A stretch of DNA of 64,000 nucleotides from Thermoproteota archaeon (GTDB lineage Archaea > Thermoproteota > Nitrososphaeria_A > Caldarchaeales > Calditenuaceae), in the NCBI GenBank assembly GCA_030550235.1, contig JAUQPU010000003.1:1-64000 (forward strand), read 5' to 3'. The notes beneath the pieces were generated by a model. It searched no databases. It was not told the origin of the DNA and saw only the letters and a program-made list of their open reading frames with translations. Within the stretch, counting starts at the first letter, position 1; the number at the start of each line of letters is the position of its first letter. A program made the translations under genes and the position numbers. Positions 1 to 8,367 of this stretch are shown here, piece by piece.

Positions 1-16
1 GTAAAGGAGGGTAGCG

Positions 17-1138
17 TTGTCGAGTGGTCTTCGCGTGGTCTTAGTTTTGGGGATTGTAAGCCTTTTCGGGGATTTTGTCTACGAGGGTGGGAGGTCGGTT
101 CTACCTGATTATATGCGGCAGCTGGGGATGAGCGCCCTCTTGGTTGGGAGTGTTTTGGGTTTCGCGGAGCTAGCGGGCTGGCCTGCGAGGCCGCTGGGCG
201 GTCTGGTCGCGGATAAGACGGGGAGGTTCAGCGTCATAATCAGGGCGGGGTATGCAGGGTTGATAGTGGTTCCATTGATGGCCTTAGCCCGCGACTGGCT
301 TGCGCTCATGCTCCTAGTCTTGACAGAACGCGTGCTTCGGGGGTTGAGGGCGCCTGCAAGGGATGCGATGCTGGCTAGAATGAGAGGGAGTGTAGGTCTT
401 GGAACGGCCTTCGGGCTCCACGAGCTCCTCGACCAGTTTGGCGCCACTGCGGGGCCCCTGCTCGCAGCAGTAGTCCTGGCCCTCTATCGGAATACGGGGC
501 TCGCCCTCCTATCCCTGCTCATCCCATACCTCTTCCTGCTGATCGTCCTCCTAAGGGTCCCAGAATATTCTGAGCCGCCTCAACGGCTGTCCCGCGCCAA
601 GCCGGCCAGACAGGTATATCTCTTCTCACTCGTCGTGGGGCTGAACGCCGCAGGCCTCCTCCCCCTATCCATAATCCTATACCTCGTCTCGCTAGGTGTG
701 GACCAAGGCTCTTGGCTGGTCCCAGCCACCTACACTCTGGCTATGATTGTGGACGCCGTCGCGGCAATAGCGCTAGGAAGGGTTTTCGATAGGGCTGGGC
801 CCCGCATCTTAGTCCCTGTCATGGTCTTGGCTGTGGTTCCATGCCTCTTTGTTGGGAGGCGGATAGACCTTCTGCTGCTGGCGGCAGGGCTGGTTGGAGT
901 TGTCGTCGGAGCGCAGGAGTCGGTCTTCAGGGCGATGGTGGCACGACTCGCGGTAGCGGGCGGTATAGGCGGCTCCTACGCGGTCTACGGCCTCGCAATA
1001 GGTGCTGGTAGCGCTGCAGCAGGCTTCACCTATGGGTTGATGGTGGACCTGGGCCTCGGCCTCCCATACCTCCTCGCATACTCCATAGCCGCTGAAGCCC
1101 TAGCACTCATAATATTCTCCAAGGCGATAAGCTCATAG
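17..1138 (+). CDS. MFS transporter (intact copy)
   Basis: Membrane transporter of the major facilitator superfamily; substrate unknown. The 373-residue protein is hydrophobic throughout, with about 11-12 likely helices, and has the loop 2-3 signature of the family as GGLVADKTGR at residues 61-70. The TTG start at 17 is supported by AAGGAGG at 4-10. It is the complete member of a duplicated pair: bases 341-516 recur without change at 4227-4402 in a 5'-truncated copy beyond a sugar ABC gene set. The 3' halves of the two copies differ at many positions, so they are related alleles or paralogs that share one identical stretch. Composition is GC-rich like the core genes of the window. Confidence 0.85.
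   Translation: MSSGLRVVLVLGIVSLFGDFVYEGGRSVLPDYMRQLGMSALLVGSVLGFAELAGWPARPLGGLVADKTGRFSVIIRAGYAGLIVVPLMALARDWLALMLLVLTERVLRGLRAPARDAMLARMRGSVGLGTAFGLHELLDQFGATAGPLLAAVVLALYRNTGLALLSLLIPYLFLLIVLLRVPEYSEPPQRLSRAKPARQVYLFSLVVGLNAAGLLPLSIILYLVSLGVDQGSWLVPATYTLAMIVDAVAAIALGRVFDRAGPRILVPVMVLAVVPCLFVGRRIDLLLLAAGLVGVVVGAQESVFRAMVARLAVAGGIGGSYAVYGLAIGAGSAAAGFTYGLMVDLGLGLPYLLAYSIAAEALALIIFSKAISS
341..516 (+). repeat. 176-bp direct repeat, left copy (inside MFS gene)
   Basis: Every base from 341 to 516 matches 4227-4402 in the same orientation. Upstream of 341 the two sites have no similarity; downstream of 516 similarity continues but with many mostly synonymous differences. The pair frames the sugar ABC genes, spacing 3886 bp. 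Confidence 0.9.
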
Positions 1139-1180
1139 TCTCATCGGGCTGGCCGAATTTTACCAATTCTACATACAACT

Positions 1181-1190
1181 TTTATATATA
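1181..1190 (+). promoter_or_regulatory. TATA box for ABC substrate-binding protein gene
   Basis: TTTATATATA lies about 28 bases before the ATG at 1214, the usual archaeal distance from TATA centre to transcription start, so the mRNA is probably leaderless or nearly so. Confidence 0.7.
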
Positions 1191-1213
1191 GCTTCACATG
1201 TATTTAGCCGAGT

Positions 1214-2359
1214 ATGGCTGAGGAGAAAAAAGTTGGTAGGAGAGCGTTTATAGGCACTGTTGCAGGCACTATTGGAGGCCTCGTTGTAGGCGCTGCTGCA
1301 GGATGGGTTGCAAAGCCTGCTGAACGTATCCAGCTGCCGGGCGAAACCGTAACCAGGACAGTAACCGAGATGAGGACAGTCACCGCTACCGCACCGGTTT
1401 CTACGAAGCCTATGAAGATAGGGGTGATAGGAAAGTCAGTACATCCATACTGGTCCGTTGTCGACAAAGGCTCTGCCAAGGCTGGCGAGGAATTGAAGAA
1501 GGCGGGGCTGGACGTGACGGTTAGTTTCTGGGTACCGTATAAGGAGGATGTTCCAGCACAGTTAAAGACAATGGACAGCTACATCGCGGAGGGATATTCA
1601 GGGATTGCTGTAGCCCCATCAGACCCCGATGCAATAATACCCATTATAAGGAAGGCTCTCGACGCTAAAATACCAGTAATCACCATCGACACGGACGCGC
1701 CTAAAAGTGACAGGCTGGCCTACCTAGGCACGGACAACTACATGGCTGGAAGAGCTGCAGGAGAGGCTATGCTTGAAGCGTTGAAGAAAATGGGACTAGC
1801 TAAGCCAGGCGGAAAGATAGCCATGGGAACAGGATCTCTTACCGCCAGAAACTCCCTTGAAAGGATGCAGGGCTTTAGAGACGTGGTGGAGCCGGCTGGA
1901 TACGTTGTACTCGAGCCCGTGAACGATAATGAGGACGCGGCGAAAGCTTTGGAGCTGGCCGCCGCCACTCTAGCGGCCAACCCTGATCTAATTGGAGCCT
2001 TCGGTGTTTACGCATATAATGGCCCCGCATGGGCTCGGGCCGTCGAGGAAGCAAGGAAGGTAGGCAAAATAGCCATAGTTGAGTTCGACGCTACTAAAGA
2101 AAATATAGAGCCGATTAAAGCAGGGATAGTTTACGCGACAGTCGCCCAGAGACAGTACTTCATGGGATATTATGGGGCCAAACTGCTAGCTCTTATGAGC
2201 CAATGGGGCTGGGAATCTGCGCTCAGATTCTACATACCTAGATACCCAAGCAACAAGATTCTTGATACGGGAGTTGACATTGTCAAGAAGGAGAACCTCA
2301 AGGCGTATTACGAGGAAGTAGTTGGGCGTGGAGAACCTGTCGATTGGACACCTGATTAA
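1214..2359 (+). CDS. Sugar ABC transporter substrate-binding protein (RbsB-like)
   Basis: Extracytoplasmic binding protein of a ribose/xylose-type ABC importer. Residues 8-14 (GRRAFIG) form a twin-arginine motif followed by a hydrophobic stretch to about residue 32, and then a Thr/Val-rich tether to about 60, so it is likely Tat-exported and membrane-anchored. The remainder reads as a type-1 periplasmic binding fold, beginning near residue 67 with KIGVIGKS and including an ITIDTDAP segment. The permease follows directly and the ATPase converges from the other strand. The sugar cannot be named from sequence. The gene is more AT-rich than the flanking MFS copies, consistent with acquisition as a block. 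Confidence 0.88.
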   Translation: MAEEKKVGRRAFIGTVAGTIGGLVVGAAAGWVAKPAERIQLPGETVTRTVTEMRTVTATAPVSTKPMKIGVIGKSVHPYWSVVDKGSAKAGEELKKAGLDVTVSFWVPYKEDVPAQLKTMDSYIAEGYSGIAVAPSDPDAIIPIIRKALDAKIPVITIDTDAPKSDRLAYLGTDNYMAGRAAGEAMLEALKKMGLAKPGGKIAMGTGSLTARNSLERMQGFRDVVEPAGYVVLEPVNDNEDAAKALELAAATLAANPDLIGAFGVYAYNGPAWARAVEEARKVGKIAIVEFDATKENIEPIKAGIVYATVAQRQYFMGYYGAKLLALMSQWGWESALRFYIPRYPSNKILDTGVDIVKKENLKAYYEEVVGRGEPVDWTPD

Positions 2360-2373
2360 AACTAAATATAGCC

Positions 2374-2385
2374 TTCCTCTTTTTT
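2374..2385 (+). terminator. Pyrimidine/T-tract, possible terminator
   Basis: A C/T-rich stretch ending in six T sits 15-26 bases after the stop of the binding-protein gene. Archaeal terminators are T-tracts, so this may reduce read-through into the permease. A second TATA-like element (ACTAAATATA, 2361-2370) could give the permease its own start. Confidence 0.4.
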
Positions 2386-2395
2386 GTGAGTATCT

Positions 2396-3394
2396 ATGGG
2401 TAGGAGAATCACCTCCTCTTTTAAGACTACCCAATTATTATTAAGACCTGAAACAACATTAATCTTTACTACATCGCTTATATTCGCATATTTCGCCACC
2501 TCTGCACCCTTGTTCGCTTCCACGTCAAACCTGCAGAATATCGGAAGGTGGGTTGGAACATACGGCTTCATGGTTCTTGGCGAGATGCTTGTGATTATTA
2601 GTGGAGGAATAGATCTATCAGTAGGATCAGTGGTAGCACTTAGCGGGCTTATTCTAGCATATTTTTTAGAGATCGTCGGGATACATTGGATCCCCGCAAT
2701 AGTCCTAACTCTTTTAGTCGCTGCCGCTATCGGTGCACTTCACGGAGCTTTTGTTTCAAGGTTCTCTCCTCCGCTGCCGCAAATAGTCCCTGCATTTCTG
2801 ATAACGCTGGCCACTCAATTTGCCTTAAGAGGGATAGCTCAATTTTGGACAAAAGGCTACCCCATAGTGTTAAGCAAGGATGAGCTCCTAGACTTCATCT
2901 TCTTAGGTAATGGAAGTATCTTAGAGATACCGGTACCGCTTCTTTTGACATTAGTGATATTAGGTATAATTTTTCTCCTTCTCAATCTTTCAAAGATGGG
3001 GAGACATATCTATGCTATTGGAGGCAATCTCGAGGCAGCAATAGTAACTGGCGTGAGGGTAAATAGGGTGAGACTACTATGCTATATCCTAAGCTCCATA
3101 CTATCAGCTGCAACAGGAATAATAATTACTGCTAGACTAAGCGCGGCTTACCCCGGAATCGGCTCGGGCTATGAGCTTCAGGCAATAGGTTCATGTGTTC
3201 TTGGTGGAGTAAGCTTGGTCGGTGGAGAAGGTTTACCATTTGGAGTCTTATTGGGTCTTCTATTGGTAACCGTCATAGAAAATGGACTTGTAGTAATGAA
3301 TGTCTCTCCGTATTTGCATCTGATAATAATAGGTGCATTACTATCAGTAGCTGTTTCGGCAGATTTTCTGAAAAGGTATCGGGTTAGAAGATGA
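2396..3394 (+). CDS. Sugar ABC transporter permease (RbsC-like)
   Basis: Inner-membrane permease of the ribose/xylose/galactose class. It is 332 residues with about 8-10 hydrophobic segments. SGGIDLSVGS at residues 69-78 is the hallmark of RbsC-type permeases, and the cytoplasmic coupling region is seen at about 207-225 (AIGGNLEAA). It follows the binding-protein gene by 36 bases. Its stop codon abuts the stop of the ATPase gene on the other strand, so the transport set is convergent rather than one operon. Codon use is AT-rich relative to the core genes. Confidence 0.88.
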   Translation: MGRRITSSFKTTQLLLRPETTLIFTTSLIFAYFATSAPLFASTSNLQNIGRWVGTYGFMVLGEMLVIISGGIDLSVGSVVALSGLILAYFLEIVGIHWIPAIVLTLLVAAAIGALHGAFVSRFSPPLPQIVPAFLITLATQFALRGIAQFWTKGYPIVLSKDELLDFIFLGNGSILEIPVPLLLTLVILGIIFLLLNLSKMGRHIYAIGGNLEAAIVTGVRVNRVRLLCYILSSILSAATGIIITARLSAAYPGIGSGYELQAIGSCVLGGVSLVGGEGLPFGVLLGLLLVTVIENGLVVMNVSPYLHLIIIGALLSVAVSADFLKRYRVRR

Positions 3395-4123
3395 TCATTC
3401 TGAGATCATTCCACGTATTATGTCGTGCTCAGTCACCTCATTCGCCGGCCTAATGAATACTAATTTTCCTCTTCTTAGCAACATTATTCTGTGTGAGATG
3501 CTGAGGACGTCTGGCAATCTGTGACTTACATATATTACAGAAATGCCTCGTCTGCTTAGCTCTTTAACCACCTCTAACACGTGTCGTGCCGCCTTTACGG
3601 AAAGAGAGGATGTGGGCTCGTCAAGTAGAACTACCTTAGGATTAGATGCAAAAATCCGACCTATCGCAACGATTTGCTGTTGTCCTCCTGACAGCGTGTA
3701 GACTTTGCTATCTAAAGGAATATCGTCTCCTCCCAATTTTGATAATATTTCTTCAGCCCTTCTCCTCATCCTTGACCTATTAAGTAGTATACCCATGAGG
3801 CTTTCCTCTCTTCCAAGGAAAATGTTGTCTACAACTCCTAGGTTGGGCGCTAAAAGTAGCTGCTGGTAAATCATTTCTATGCCTGCAAGTCTAGCCTCGA
3901 GAGGGGAGGCGAATTCAACCCTTTTACCATTAAGGTATATCTCCCCTTTATCCGGTCTGTGGTAGCCTGCTATAGTCTTTAAGAGTGTCGATTTTCCGGC
4001 TGCATTATCTCCAACCAAACCAAGGATTTCTCCCTCATGTAAATCAAAAGTTACACCGTTAAGCGCTTGGATAAAACCAAACCTCTTCGATATCTCCACA
4101 CATCGAAGGAGGGATTCTGCCAT
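3395..4123 (-). CDS. Sugar ABC transporter ATPase (single-domain, RbsA/FrcA-like)
   Basis: ATPase that powers the importer encoded beside it. The motifs are intact (numbered from the GTG one codon earlier): Walker A GDNAAGKST at about 39-47, Q-loop YQQ at 87-89, signature LSGGQ at 145-149, Walker B VVLLDE at 165-170 and H-loop SH at 201. The Ala-Ala-containing Walker A is typical of the sugar (CUT2) class. RbsA normally has two fused ATPase domains; at about 242 residues this has one, as in FrcA-type systems. I chose the ATG at 4123 over the adjacent GTG at 4126. The gene faces the permease, so subunit levels must be balanced from two promoters. Confidence 0.88.
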   Translation of the reverse strand: MAESLLRCVEISKRFGFIQALNGVTFDLHEGEILGLVGDNAAGKSTLLKTIAGYHRPDKGEIYLNGKRVEFASPLEARLAGIEMIYQQLLLAPNLGVVDNIFLGREESLMGILLNRSRMRRRAEEILSKLGGDDIPLDSKVYTLSGGQQQIVAIGRIFASNPKVVLLDEPTSSLSVKAARHVLEVVKELSRRGISVIYVSHRLPDVLSISHRIMLLRRGKLVFIRPANEVTEHDIIRGMISE

Positions 4124-4211
4124 CACTGGCCATCTAAATGTGTAATGCTTCTGAGAAATAAATCCTTAGCTCAAGATAGGCGGCAGTGGCCGGATAAGGG
4201 TTTGTTTAAAG

Positions 4212-5030
4212 GTGGGGTCGTCTGGAGGGTTGAGGGCGCCTGCAAGGGATGCGATGCTGGCTAGAATGAGAGGGAGTGTAGGTCTTGGAACGGCCTTCGG
4301 GCTCCACGAGCTCCTCGACCAGTTTGGCGCCACTGCGGGGCCCCTGCTCGCAGCAGTAGTCCTGGCCCTCTATCGGAATACGGGGCTCGCCCTCCTATCC
4401 CTTCTAATCCCTTATCTCCTCTTGCTGATCGTCCTCCTAAGGGTCCCAGAATATTCTGAGCCACCCCAGAGGCTGTCCCGCGCCAAGCCGACCAGACAAG
4501 TATACCTCTTCTCACTCGTCGTGGGGCTTAACGCCGCAGGCCTCCTCCCCCTACCAATAATCCTATACTTGGTCTCGCAGGCCGCTGGGGCTGGGTCTTG
4601 GCTTGTCCCAGCCGCATACACCGTGGCGATGATAGTGGACGCCGCCGTTGCCCCAGCCCTGGGAAGGGCCTTCGACAGACTTGGGCCGATCGTCCTGGCA
4701 TTTTCAATCGCCCTGTCGGCTGTTCCCTGCCTCCTCGTAGGTGAGAATGTGAGTCTCCTGATGATTTCCGCGGGGGTCCTCGGAGTCGTGATAAGCTCGC
4801 AGGAATCGATTTACAGGGCGATGGTGGCTCACCTAGCGAAGAGCAGCGGCTTAGGCAGTTCATACGCACTCTACGGCCTCTCATTGGGTGGAGGGGGCGC
4901 GGCCGCCGGCTTGGTATTCGGGTTTATGGTGGACCTCGGCCTAGGAATCCCACTCCTCCTCTCATACTCGGCGGCGGCACAGGCCCTAGCACTCGCGATC
5001 TTCTTCAAGGCGATAAGAAAGAGCGGTTAA
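4212..5030 (+). pseudogene. 5'-truncated MFS transporter copy
   Basis: Second copy of the MFS gene at 17-1138, lacking the part for the first ~108 residues (about three or four helices). Homology starts abruptly at 4227. The open frame begins at a GTG at 4212 that has no counterpart in the intact copy, and there is no convincing ribosome-binding site. The rest of the frame is open to the normal C-terminus and differs from copy 1 mainly after residue ~125 of the remnant. Half an MFS protein is unlikely to transport, so I call it a remnant, although expression is not excluded. Confidence 0.75.
4227..4402 (+). repeat. 176-bp direct repeat, right copy (start of truncated MFS copy)
   Basis: Exact match of 341-516. 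Its left edge is the point where homology to the intact MFS gene begins, so it marks one border of the inserted or duplicated block. Confidence 0.9.
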
Positions 5031-5090
5031 AGCTGAAACCAGCGATCTCCGCTCAAGATTTATTGGCTACTCCGCGGAGTGGTTTAAGGA

Positions 5091-5636
5091 GTGCAGGTCT
5101 TCCGCCCATACGTGGACTGGGCCAAGTCAGCGGCGGTCCTCGACAATAGGAGGCTTGGAAAGCAGAGGGTGGAATGTAAGCAAGTTTTGAACACGATACT
5201 CCGAAAACTGGGGTTGATTAGCGACGGGCGCAGGGGCTGGCTCAACCACCCCGTCGTTCTAATGTATTACAACGGTGGGAAACCCTATATTAGAGACTTG
5301 GTCGGCTTCTTCAACGCATGCGTGGAGGAGTGGGTAGGGAGGGGGTTCAAAAGCTCAATCAGCCTCACCGACATCGAGCACCACCTCTCGCCCCTCAACT
5401 CCGCAGAGGGCACACCAATCAGGCGGCTCCATGAGATAGAATACCGTAGAATACTATTAGTCAAGGACCCAGCACACTATGTCAAAGCGTTTACACCGGA
5501 GGAGATAATCGAGGTTCTGGAGACGGAGCCGACACCTATAAACGGTATCAACTCATGGATTTGGAAGAACATGAAGAATTACAGGAGGCTCGTCAGGCGC
5601 GTTAAGCTATTCCTGAAGAGAGAGGGCCTATATTAG
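5091..5636 (+). CDS. Pyrimidine dimer DNA glycosylase-like protein
   Basis: Resembles the T4 endonuclease V-related family (Pyr_excise), which nicks DNA at UV-induced pyrimidine dimers. The family features seen are the N-terminal MQVF-(x)-PY start, LDNRRLGKQRVE at residues 18-28, and WLNHPVVLMY at 50-59. The length, 181 residues, fits the family. The GTG start at 5091 places the conserved segment at the extreme N-terminus as expected, and a TATA-like ATTTATT lies at 5058-5064. Activity is inferred from family membership only. The gene ends in overlapping stop codons with the convergent membrane-protein gene. Confidence 0.7.
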   Translation: MQVFRPYVDWAKSAAVLDNRRLGKQRVECKQVLNTILRKLGLISDGRRGWLNHPVVLMYYNGGKPYIRDLVGFFNACVEEWVGRGFKSSISLTDIEHHLSPLNSAEGTPIRRLHEIEYRRILLVKDPAHYVKAFTPEEIIEVLETEPTPINGINSWIWKNMKNYRRLVRRVKLFLKREGLY

Positions 5637-6136
5637 AGTAGGCTGACCAAAAAGGCCACCACTACGCCGTAAACTATGTGGAGTATAATGCTCAAGGCTA
5701 CGGGCCTCCACCCCAAAGGATGTCTCGTCAGCGAGATGCCTGTTATCGGCTTATGTATCGGCGCGAGTGTCAGAGCCCAGAGTATTAGACCGAACGCAGT
5801 CCCGAGTGTTAAGGGGTCGAGCAGATATAGCTGTGGTAGCATAGCTACTATCAGGGCATAAGCCGCGGCAGCCACTCCTCCGTTAGCGAAGTGGAGAACA
5901 AAACTCAAGGCCAAGACATCCTCGGGGCTGCGCCCCGTCGCTCTGGACATAATCATCTGATTCTCATGCCACTCAAGGATCCCTATAGTCGACCACCGCC
6001 TCCAGAAGAAGAGCTGAGGGAGACTCATTACCGCCGTCGCGACGACCCCCGTCAACAATCCATAAACCAAGACCTCGAGCACTTCAAAGAATATCCGCAG
6101 ATAAGAGCACGAATTAAGCCTAACCTCAGCTCCCAT
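5633..6136 (-). CDS. Hypothetical four-helix membrane protein
   Basis: I do not recognise the family with confidence. The 167-residue protein has an N-terminal polar stretch, then four hydrophobic segments at about 20-45, 83-105, 108-130 and 145-167. Between helices 1 and 2 lies a short soluble loop (residues 46-80) with a WHENQM segment. Its stop codon overlaps that of the convergent glycosylase-like gene. The start ATG at 6136 gives a sensible N-terminus. Confidence 0.65.
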   Translation of the reverse strand: MGAEVRLNSCSYLRIFFEVLEVLVYGLLTGVVATAVMSLPQLFFWRRWSTIGILEWHENQMIMSRATGRSPEDVLALSFVLHFANGGVAAAAYALIVAMLPQLYLLDPLTLGTAFGLILWALTLAPIHKPITGISLTRHPLGWRPVALSIILHIVYGVVVAFLVSLL

Positions 6137-6172
6137 ACTCAGTGAAAACTTTCACCAACCCCATAAATGGCC

Positions 6173-6245
6173 TGGGGCCGGCCGGATTCGAACCGGCGGC
6201 CTCCGCCGTGTAAGGGCGGCGTCATGGCCGCTAGACCACGGCCCC
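6173..6245 (-). tRNA. tRNA-Val (UAC anticodon)
   Basis: On the minus strand the 73 bases fold as a cloverleaf. The 7-bp acceptor stem pairs GGGGCCG with CGGCCCC, followed by discriminator A. The anticodon stem CCGCC/GGCGG encloses loop CUUACAC, with anticodon UAC. The T arm contains the GGTTCGAATCC core. No CCA is encoded and no intron is seen. Confidence 0.95.
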
Positions 6246-6272
6246 TGCCCATGCCATTGCTCTCTTAGCGAT

Positions 6273-6839
6273 TTAATTAATCTCTTCTCGCGGGCTTTCC
6301 TTTTTTCTCAGCTTTCCGAGCCTGCTTGGCTTTATTGTGATCTTTGCGTCTGGGTAGTTTATGTTTAGTTCCTTCCCTTGGTGTATTCGGTCTAGGGCTA
6401 TTGCGAGTGCGGCTATCTCACTGTGCGGCTGGTGGGTGACTGCGACATTTATGTCTGCCTCCTCGTAAACCTCAATGGGCACCTTGCTGGAGCCTACTAT
6501 CAATACGAGCCCCCTCTCCTCGTGGGCCCTTCTAAGCTCCTCCTCCACCTCCTGGATGCCGATGCCGTACATTGTGAGGTGGACTATGTATTCGCCTCTC
6601 GTTTTTCTCTCGGCTATGAAGGTTCTCCAGCTCGGCGTATAGCTAACCTTGAAGTTGCCGCCCCACCTCTCGACCACCTTCGAGACGCTTTCTAAGAGGC
6701 CCGGGTCATACTCGCCTGAGAAGACAACCTCGTCGGCTCCTAATGCTCTTGCTGTGAGGGCGACGTGGCTTGATACTCTCTGGTCTCTCTTGACTCTATG
6801 TCCCAGCCTTAAAACAGCTATCTTACCCAACCCTGTCAC
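6273..6839 (-). CDS. trm56: tRNA (cytidine-56-2'-O)-methyltransferase aTrm56
   Basis: SPOUT-family enzyme that methylates the ribose of C56 in the T loop of archaeal tRNAs, using SAM. Diagnostic segments are RLGHRVKRDQRVSSH at residues 11-25, HLTMYG at 87-92, LIVGSSKVP at 113-121 and NVAVTHQPHSE at 131-141. A longer frame is open upstream, but the GTG at 6839 is the right start: the protein begins at the conserved region and the codon overlaps the tfe stop as GTGA. The 188-residue length is normal. Co-transcription with tfe is a common archaeal arrangement. The tRNA-Val gene lies just downstream. Confidence 0.93.
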   Translation of the reverse strand: MTGLGKIAVLRLGHRVKRDQRVSSHVALTARALGADEVVFSGEYDPGLLESVSKVVERWGGNFKVSYTPSWRTFIAERKTRGEYIVHLTMYGIGIQEVEEELRRAHEERGLVLIVGSSKVPIEVYEEADINVAVTHQPHSEIAALAIALDRIHQGKELNINYPDAKITIKPSRLGKLRKKESPREEIN

Positions 6840-7354
6840 TCTAGTAGCTTGTTTATCTCTGCGAGCTTTTCGTCGACGATTCTGAGCAGCTCTGTGGAGT
6901 CGAAGACCATTAGCCTGCCGCCGCAGCTTGGACATTTGAAGAACTTGTCGAGAGCCTCGTCGAAGATGTATTTCCTGCATCCCTGATTTCCACACCAGTA
7001 GAGCTGGTTGGTCTCGTAGTGCTTCTTCAGCATCCGGAGTCTCTCGGCGATCCTTTTAAGCTGTGTCTTCACAACCCCCTGGACCTGCTCCTGCTGGAGC
7101 CTCCATCGGAAGACCCTCTTATTCAACTCCTTATCAACCACCATGTCGTATGCGACGAGTGAAAGCTCATTAAGCTGGTGGAGGAGCTTTCTCACCCTCT
7201 TCACGTCCATCTGTAAGGCGGAGGCGAGCTCATCCTCCCTCATCCCGGGCCTCGTCAGGAGGAGCTTTGCCAGCTCCTCGGCCTCAGCTCCGCCCATGAG
7301 TCTGAAGACCGATAAGAGACCCTCAGCGTCAATATAGAACATATAGTCCTCCAA
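6836..7354 (-). CDS. tfe: Transcription initiation factor E alpha subunit (TFE)
   Basis: Archaeal homologue of TFIIE alpha, which helps RNA polymerase open promoters. The 172-residue protein has an extended winged helix at about residues 10-90 and a zinc ribbon with Cys at 121, 126, 141 and 144, followed by a short acidic/Leu-rich tail. TTG at 7354 gives the longest sensible form; an ATG four codons later is an alternative. It shares a GTGA overlap with trm56 downstream and is divergent from the degenerate ABC gene. Confidence 0.93.
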   Translation of the reverse strand: MEDYMFYIDAEGLLSVFRLMGGAEAEELAKLLLTRPGMREDELASALQMDVKRVRKLLHQLNELSLVAYDMVVDKELNKRVFRWRLQQEQVQGVVKTQLKRIAERLRMLKKHYETNQLYWCGNQGCRKYIFDEALDKFFKCPSCGGRLMVFDSTELLRIVDEKLAEINKLLE

Positions 7355-7416
7355 CCATATAATAAGTAGCCAGCTTCAATTATATCTATCTCTAAAAACC
7401 ATTCGGCTGGCTGGGG

Positions 7417-8367
7417 TTGGAGGGGTTGGCTGGGATAGTGGCGGCTGAGGTTAGGGGTGTCCACTGTTCCGTGGAGGGTGTGGAGGCTCTTAGGGATGTG
7501 AGTCTGATGGTGTTTAAGGGCGAGGTTACAGCCCTACTGGGGCATCCTGAGGGCGAGGTATTGGTCAACCTCTGGTCTGGTGTCTTGAGGCCTGTTGCCG
7601 GGGCTGTGGCCTCCCTAGGTCTCGACCCATACGCGGAGAGGCGGGAGGTTGCCGGGAGGATTGGGTACTTGCCCGGGGAGGTTTGGCTCCCCCCTGAGCT
7701 TAGGCCTGAAGTGCTCGCCGGCCTGGTGGGTGGGGGTCATGGCCTGGCGCCGCGGGGGGCAGTGGAGCGTTTGAAGAATATCCTGAGGAGGCTAGGTAAG
7801 GAGGGTGTTCTGGGGCGGAGGATATGCGGGCTCTCATCCGAGGATAGACAGGCCCTGGCCGTCGCGTTGACGATGCTCCACGACCCTGAGCTGCTCCTCC
7901 TCTCCTACCCCCTGAGGAGGCTGGGGCCGCTGGCAAGGCTCGAGCTATCCTCTATCCTGAGGGAGTATGTCTCGCCTGGGCGGGCGGTTGTCCTGACCGT
8001 GGACTCGGTCGAGGAGGCAGGCTTCGCGAATAGGCTGATACTGTTTAGGGAGGGGAGAGTGGTGGCGGCTGGTCCTCTCTTAGAGCTCTCAAAGACGATA
8101 GGCGCGGAGAACTACGTGGTAATCCAGGCTCTATACACCCAGAGGACGGTGGACTATCTTGGGAAGATGCCTCAGGTCAAGAGGTTCTCAGTCTCCAGGG
8201 ATGGCTCGATAAAGGTCTGGCTCAGAGACTTTGAATCCGATATGCCTGTCGTGCTTGACCTCCTCATGTCGCTGGGGCTTGGCGTGAGGCTGATTGGTGT
8301 GGAGAGGGTTGACTATCACGTGGCCCTCCTAAACTTTCTCCGGGGTAGAGGCGGTGGTGGTAGATGA
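7417..8367 (+). CDS. Degenerate ABC-type ATPase domain protein
   Basis: The fold is that of a CcmA/NatA-type ABC ATPase, but the catalytic residues are gone. The P-loop position reads LLGHPEGEVL (about 40-49) with no Lys-Ser/Thr. The signature region remains recognisable as GLSSEDRQALAVAL (138-151). The Walker B strand LLLLSYPL (159-166) lacks the Asp-Glu pair, and the H-loop reads VLTVDSVEEA without His. A C-terminal extension (about 225-316) resembles the tail domain of drug or polysaccharide exporters. The start is TTG at 7417. It overlaps the next gene by ATGA, so the two are made together. Probably a non-hydrolysing scaffold or regulatory partner; function unknown. Confidence 0.7.
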   Translation: MEGLAGIVAAEVRGVHCSVEGVEALRDVSLMVFKGEVTALLGHPEGEVLVNLWSGVLRPVAGAVASLGLDPYAERREVAGRIGYLPGEVWLPPELRPEVLAGLVGGGHGLAPRGAVERLKNILRRLGKEGVLGRRICGLSSEDRQALAVALTMLHDPELLLLSYPLRRLGPLARLELSSILREYVSPGRAVVLTVDSVEEAGFANRLILFREGRVVAAGPLLELSKTIGAENYVVIQALYTQRTVDYLGKMPQVKRFSVSRDGSIKVWLRDFESDMPVVLDLLMSLGLGVRLIGVERVDYHVALLNFLRGRGGGGR

